The notes below the pieces were generated by a model, which did no database searches, had not been told where the DNA came from, and worked only from the letters and a program-made list of their open reading frames with translations. Of a stretch of DNA of 64,000 nucleotides, positions 61,441-64,000 are shown piece by piece (position 1 is the stretch's first letter; each line of letters opens with the position of its first letter). The stretch comes from Novosphingobium sp. Fuku2-ISO-50 (lineage in GTDB: Bacteria; Pseudomonadota; Alphaproteobacteria; Sphingomonadales; Sphingomonadaceae): NCBI RefSeq assembly GCF_001519055.1, contig NZ_KQ954293.1, positions 1 to 64,000 of the forward strand, written 5' to 3'. The position numbers and the translations under genes were made by a program.

Positions 61441-62376
61441 ATGAAGCGCCCCAACGTCCTTGCCATTCATTCGATCGATCATTTCGCGCTCGAAGTGCCC
61501 GATCTTGCCGAAGGTCGCCGCTTCTACGAGACGTTCGGGCTCGATGTGCGCGACGAGGACGGGGGCCTCGCGCTCTATACCCATGGCCATCCGCACCGCT
61601 GGGCTCGCCTGTTCAAGGCGCCGACCAAGCGGCTGCATTACATCAGCTTCGGCATATTCGCCGAGGACGAGGCCGCCTTCGCCGTGCATCTCGCCGCGCA
61701 TGGCGTAAAGCGGATCGCACCGCCCGCAGGGGCCGACGCCACGGGCGTGTGGTTCGAAGGTTTTGACGGACTGCCGCTCAACATCCGCGTTGCGCCCAAA
61801 GTGACCCCGGACACCAAGAGCCCGTTCGAATGCGTCAGCGCGGGCGACGGCGAAAGCGCGGCAGTATTCAACTCCGTCGCCCCCAAGACCCGCCCGCGCC
61901 ACCTGTCGCACTTTGCGATCTTTACCAGTGATGTGATCGCCGCGACCGCCTGGTATGAAAACGTGCTCGGCCTGCGCCTTGCCGACGGCAACGGGGCCGT
62001 CGTGGCGTTTCTGCACGGCGCGCACGGCAGCGATCACCACTTGCTCGCGCTGGTGGCATCGTCGCATCGCGGGCTGCACCATTGCAGTTGGGATGTTGGA
62101 TCGGTGCAGGAAATCGGCCTCGGCTCGGCGCAGATGCTGCGCGCCGGGTACAAGAAAGGCTGGGGTGTCGGCCGCCACGTGCTGGGCGCCAACTACTTCT
62201 ACTATGCCACCGATCCATGGGGCAGCCATGCGGAATATTCGGCGGATATCGACTATATCCCGGCGACTTGCGAATGGCCGGCCAACGCCAATCACGACCC
62301 GGCGGACAGCTTCTATCTTTGGGGCCCCGACTTGCCCGAAGGCTTCATTGATAATTTTGAACTGGCGGAGGCCTGA
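61441..62376 (+). CDS. Extradiol ring-cleavage dioxygenase (VOC type)
   Basis: 311-aa two-domain VOC protein of the catechol-2,3-dioxygenase/BphC class that cleaves an aromatic ring next to a diol using Fe(II). Candidate iron ligands are His157 (HLSHF), His213 or His214 (GLHHCSWDV), and Glu265 (SHAEYSADI), the normal H-H-E set. Cleaves probably a catechol formed after ring aromatisation, as HsaC does in steroid pathways (inference). Operon with FAH and alpha/beta hydrolase. Confidence 0.87.
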   Translation: MKRPNVLAIHSIDHFALEVPDLAEGRRFYETFGLDVRDEDGGLALYTHGHPHRWARLFKAPTKRLHYISFGIFAEDEAAFAVHLAAHGVKRIAPPAGADATGVWFEGFDGLPLNIRVAPKVTPDTKSPFECVSAGDGESAAVFNSVAPKTRPRHLSHFAIFTSDVIAATAWYENVLGLRLADGNGAVVAFLHGAHGSDHHLLALVASSHRGLHHCSWDVGSVQEIGLGSAQMLRAGYKKGWGVGRHVLGANYFYYATDPWGSHAEYSADIDYIPATCEWPANANHDPADSFYLWGPDLPEGFIDNFELAEA

Positions 62377-62379
62377 GCC

Positions 62380-63105
62380 ATGACGACATTTGTTCTGATG
62401 CACGGCGGCGGCATGGGCGGCTGGACCTGGAAATTCGTGCGCGAAGTGCTCGAAGCCAAAGGCCATCGCGTTTATACCCCGACCTTCACCGGATTTGGCG
62501 AGCGCGCGCATCTGATCGGTCGCGACATTGGCAATCCCACGCATGTGCTCGATATTGTCAACGTGCTCAAATACGAAGACCTGAACGATGTCGTGCTGGT
62601 CGCCCACAGCTATGCCGGGACGGTGGCGCCGGGCGTTGTGGCGCAAGCGGGTGAGCGTGTGTCGCGAGTGATCTATCTCGATGCGATCATCGCCAAAGCC
62701 GGGGAACGGATCGCAGCGCTGATGGGTTTTGCAACCGAGGCAGAGGCCGCGGGGCTCGATGCCATGCTGGAGGCCGGGCAAGGCCCGATCGGCTCGGGCG
62801 TGGACGAAATGCAGCGCGCTGCCGCCAGGGAGCATCCGCACATGATGGACCCGGCGCGCGAACAATGGTTGCTCGACCACTTGTCCGATCAGCCGATGCG
62901 CGCGACCACATGCGCGATCGCTGTGGGTGCCGAATCGATCCGCCACCCGGTCGATTATGTCGCCGCGCAGCACACGATCATGACCGCGATGCACGATCGC
63001 GCGCGCGCGCTGGGCTGGCCGGTGCATAACCACCCGGGCGACCACGCCTTTATCGTCGGCGACCCTGAAGGGGTCAGCGACATCATTTTGAAGATTGTCG
63101 GCTGA
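62380..63105 (+). CDS. Alpha/beta hydrolase
   Basis: 241 aa: HGGGMGGWTW oxyanion turn, nucleophile AHSYAG (about 75), and a C-terminal His in NHPGDHAFIVG. Resembles meta-cleavage-product or ester hydrolases; a step just after the dioxygenase is plausible. Ends overlapping the next SDR start (TGATG). Confidence 0.85.
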   Translation: MTTFVLMHGGGMGGWTWKFVREVLEAKGHRVYTPTFTGFGERAHLIGRDIGNPTHVLDIVNVLKYEDLNDVVLVAHSYAGTVAPGVVAQAGERVSRVIYLDAIIAKAGERIAALMGFATEAEAAGLDAMLEAGQGPIGSGVDEMQRAAAREHPHMMDPAREQWLLDHLSDQPMRATTCAIAVGAESIRHPVDYVAAQHTIMTAMHDRARALGWPVHNHPGDHAFIVGDPEGVSDIILKIVG

Positions 63106-63869
63106 TGGACACGCAGACACTGTTTTCGGTCAAGGGCCGCGTCGCCCTGGTTACGGGTGGCAGCGCCGGGATTGGCCGGATGATCGCCGAGGGATTGGCC
63201 GACGCGGGCGCACGGGTCTACATCTGCGCGCGCAATGCAGACAAAGTAGCAGCGGCGGCGGCGGCGCTGCCCGGCGATGTGATCGGCTTGCCCGCCGACG
63301 TCTCGACGCTGGCGGGGATCGAAGCGCTGGTTGCTGACCTGACCGCGCGCGAAAGTGCGCTGCATATCCTGGTCAACAACGCCGGAACCTTGAGCGATGC
63401 GCCAATCGACACGTTCAGCGAGGAGCAGTGGGACAGCGTGCTCGACCTCAATCTCAAGACACCGTTCTTCCTTTTGCAAAAGCTGCTGCCGCTGCTGCGC
63501 GCCGGGGCTTTGCCCGATCGCCCCGCGTCGGTGATCAACATCGGCTCGGTCGGCGCGCTCAAGATCGGCCCGCGCGAAGTCTACAGCTATCAGGCATCAA
63601 AAGGCGCGATCCACTGGCTGACCAAGTCGCTGGCCAAGAAACTCGCCGCCGACGCCATCACCGTCAACGCGATCGCGCCGGGCTTTTTCGAGAGCGACAT
63701 GACGGTGATCACGTCCGACGCGATGCGCAAAATGGTCGAAAGCATGGTTCCGCGCGGGCGCACCGGGCTGGCCGAAGACGTTGCGGGCGCGGCGATCTAT
63801 CTCGCCTCGCGCGCCGGGTCCTACGTCACCGGCTCGGTCATCCCGGTCGAAGGCGGACTGTCGATCTGA
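63105..63869 (+). CDS. SDR family oxidoreductase
   Basis: 254-aa SDR with TGGSAGIG, NNAG, YQASK pair, ending SVIPVEGGLSI. Sequence is close to the SDR at 57256. Start at 63105 overlaps the hydrolase stop, indicating coupling. Probably oxidises a 3-hydroxy intermediate in side-chain or ring degradation. Last gene before a fresh promoter with dyad site 13. Confidence 0.87.
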   Translation: MDTQTLFSVKGRVALVTGGSAGIGRMIAEGLADAGARVYICARNADKVAAAAAALPGDVIGLPADVSTLAGIEALVADLTARESALHILVNNAGTLSDAPIDTFSEEQWDSVLDLNLKTPFFLLQKLLPLLRAGALPDRPASVINIGSVGALKIGPREVYSYQASKGAIHWLTKSLAKKLAADAITVNAIAPGFFESDMTVITSDAMRKMVESMVPRGRTGLAEDVAGAAIYLASRAGSYVTGSVIPVEGGLSI

Positions 63870-63870
63870 C

Positions 63871-63886
63871 CCTGCCGTTCGACAGG
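63871..63886. promoter_or_regulatory. Dyad site 13 (CCTGCC-N4-GACAGG)
   Basis: CCTGCCGTTCGACAGG, 54-69 bp upstream of the acyl-CoA dehydrogenase start at 63940. Directly follows the SDR stop. One deviation (C for T). Confidence 0.6.
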
Positions 63887-63939
63887 TGATGAAGCGCCTG
63901 CCACGACCGATTGGCGAAGGCAGGAGAGGTTCAAAACCG

Positions 63940-64000
63940 ATGGATTTCCAGCTCAGCGAAGAACAGGCAGCATTCCGCGACATCGTGCGTCGCTGGGTCA
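63940..64000 (+). CDS. Acyl-CoA dehydrogenase, N-terminal fragment (runs off window)
   Basis: Only the first 20 codons are present (MDFQLSEEQAAFRDIVRR), matching the N-terminus of the acyl-CoA dehydrogenase at 55066 (MDFDLPEEHRAFRDMIHR). CAGGAGAGG precedes it and dyad site 13 lies upstream. Likely a second, paralogous dehydrogenase subunit; the rest is beyond the window. Confidence 0.75.
   Translation, partial: MDFQLSEEQAAFRDIVRRWV

Noticed and set aside
1..64000. CRISPR array, tRNA or rRNA genes
   Set aside because: No regularly spaced repeats and no tRNA- or rRNA-like segment was recognised.

Overview
The window is GC-rich, densely coded alphaproteobacterial DNA, most likely from a sphingomonad (Novosphingobium/Sphingobium type). 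The pointers are two TonB-dependent receptors with the Sphingomonadaceae-style plug start (IVTAQR / VVTARR), sphingomonad-type SDR and acyl-CoA dehydrogenase families, and ATGA-coupled operons. No rRNA, tRNA or CRISPR was seen. Apart from an IS graveyard (2893-3914) and two hairpin-rich non-coding elements (16182-16454, 44703-44857), almost everything looks like one large catabolic island for a polycyclic or branched isoprenoid/steroid-like substrate.

Layout. 1-2882: empty upstream region, then TonB receptor 1. 2893-3914: IS3 and IS630 remnants. 3989-8510 (-): thiolase, FadJ-like and acyl-CoA dehydrogenase beta-oxidation operon. 8609-12261 (-): alpha-methylacyl-CoA racemase and TonB receptor 2. 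12485-16142 (-): dienoyl-CoA-reductase-like flavoenzyme, DUF1330 protein and two TetR regulators. 16635-25974: MaoC hydratase, APH-like kinase, LLM (F420-type) oxidoreductase, SnoaL protein, P450, DUF1214 protein, hydrolase, MFS and SDR. 26097-31091 (-): seven-gene operon of SDRs, CMD, HIBADH-like, phosphatase and VOC proteins. 31225-34239 (+): sulfotransferase, putidaredoxin-like ferredoxin, LEH-like protein and LLM enzyme. 34230-38029: TetR divergent from a two-gene 'split' Rieske oxygenase plus LLM enzyme. 38024-41320 (-): SDR, KstD-like flavoprotein, double NTF2-fold protein. 41443-44702 (+): MFS, APH-like kinase, SDR. 44864-52100 (-): LLM enzyme and a complete F420 biosynthesis operon (cofC, cofD, cofE, npdG-like reductase, fbiC) led by a DUF849/BKACE enzyme. 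52191-54875 (-): large MalT/LAL-type LuxR regulator. 55066-64000 (+): acyl-CoA dehydrogenases, MDR, SDRs, acyl-CoA ligase, FAH hydrolase, extradiol dioxygenase and alpha/beta hydrolase.

How it fits together. Substrate enters through the TonB receptors and MFS carriers. P450/ferredoxin, Rieske, KstD-like and F420-dependent LLM enzymes would attack the ring system. CoA ligase, racemase, acyl-CoA dehydrogenases, hydratases, SDRs and thiolase would shorten side chains. The extradiol dioxygenase, FAH and hydrolase would cleave and process an aromatised ring. The two strongest unusual signals are (i) a 16-bp dyad, CCTGYC-N4-GRCAGG, that recurs at 13 places, nearly all 35-100 bp upstream of operon starts including the F420 operon and the LuxR gene, implying one regulon, and (ii) a Rieske oxygenase whose [2Fe-2S] and mononuclear-iron motifs sit on two adjacent polypeptides. 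Substrate identity is inference from gene families only.
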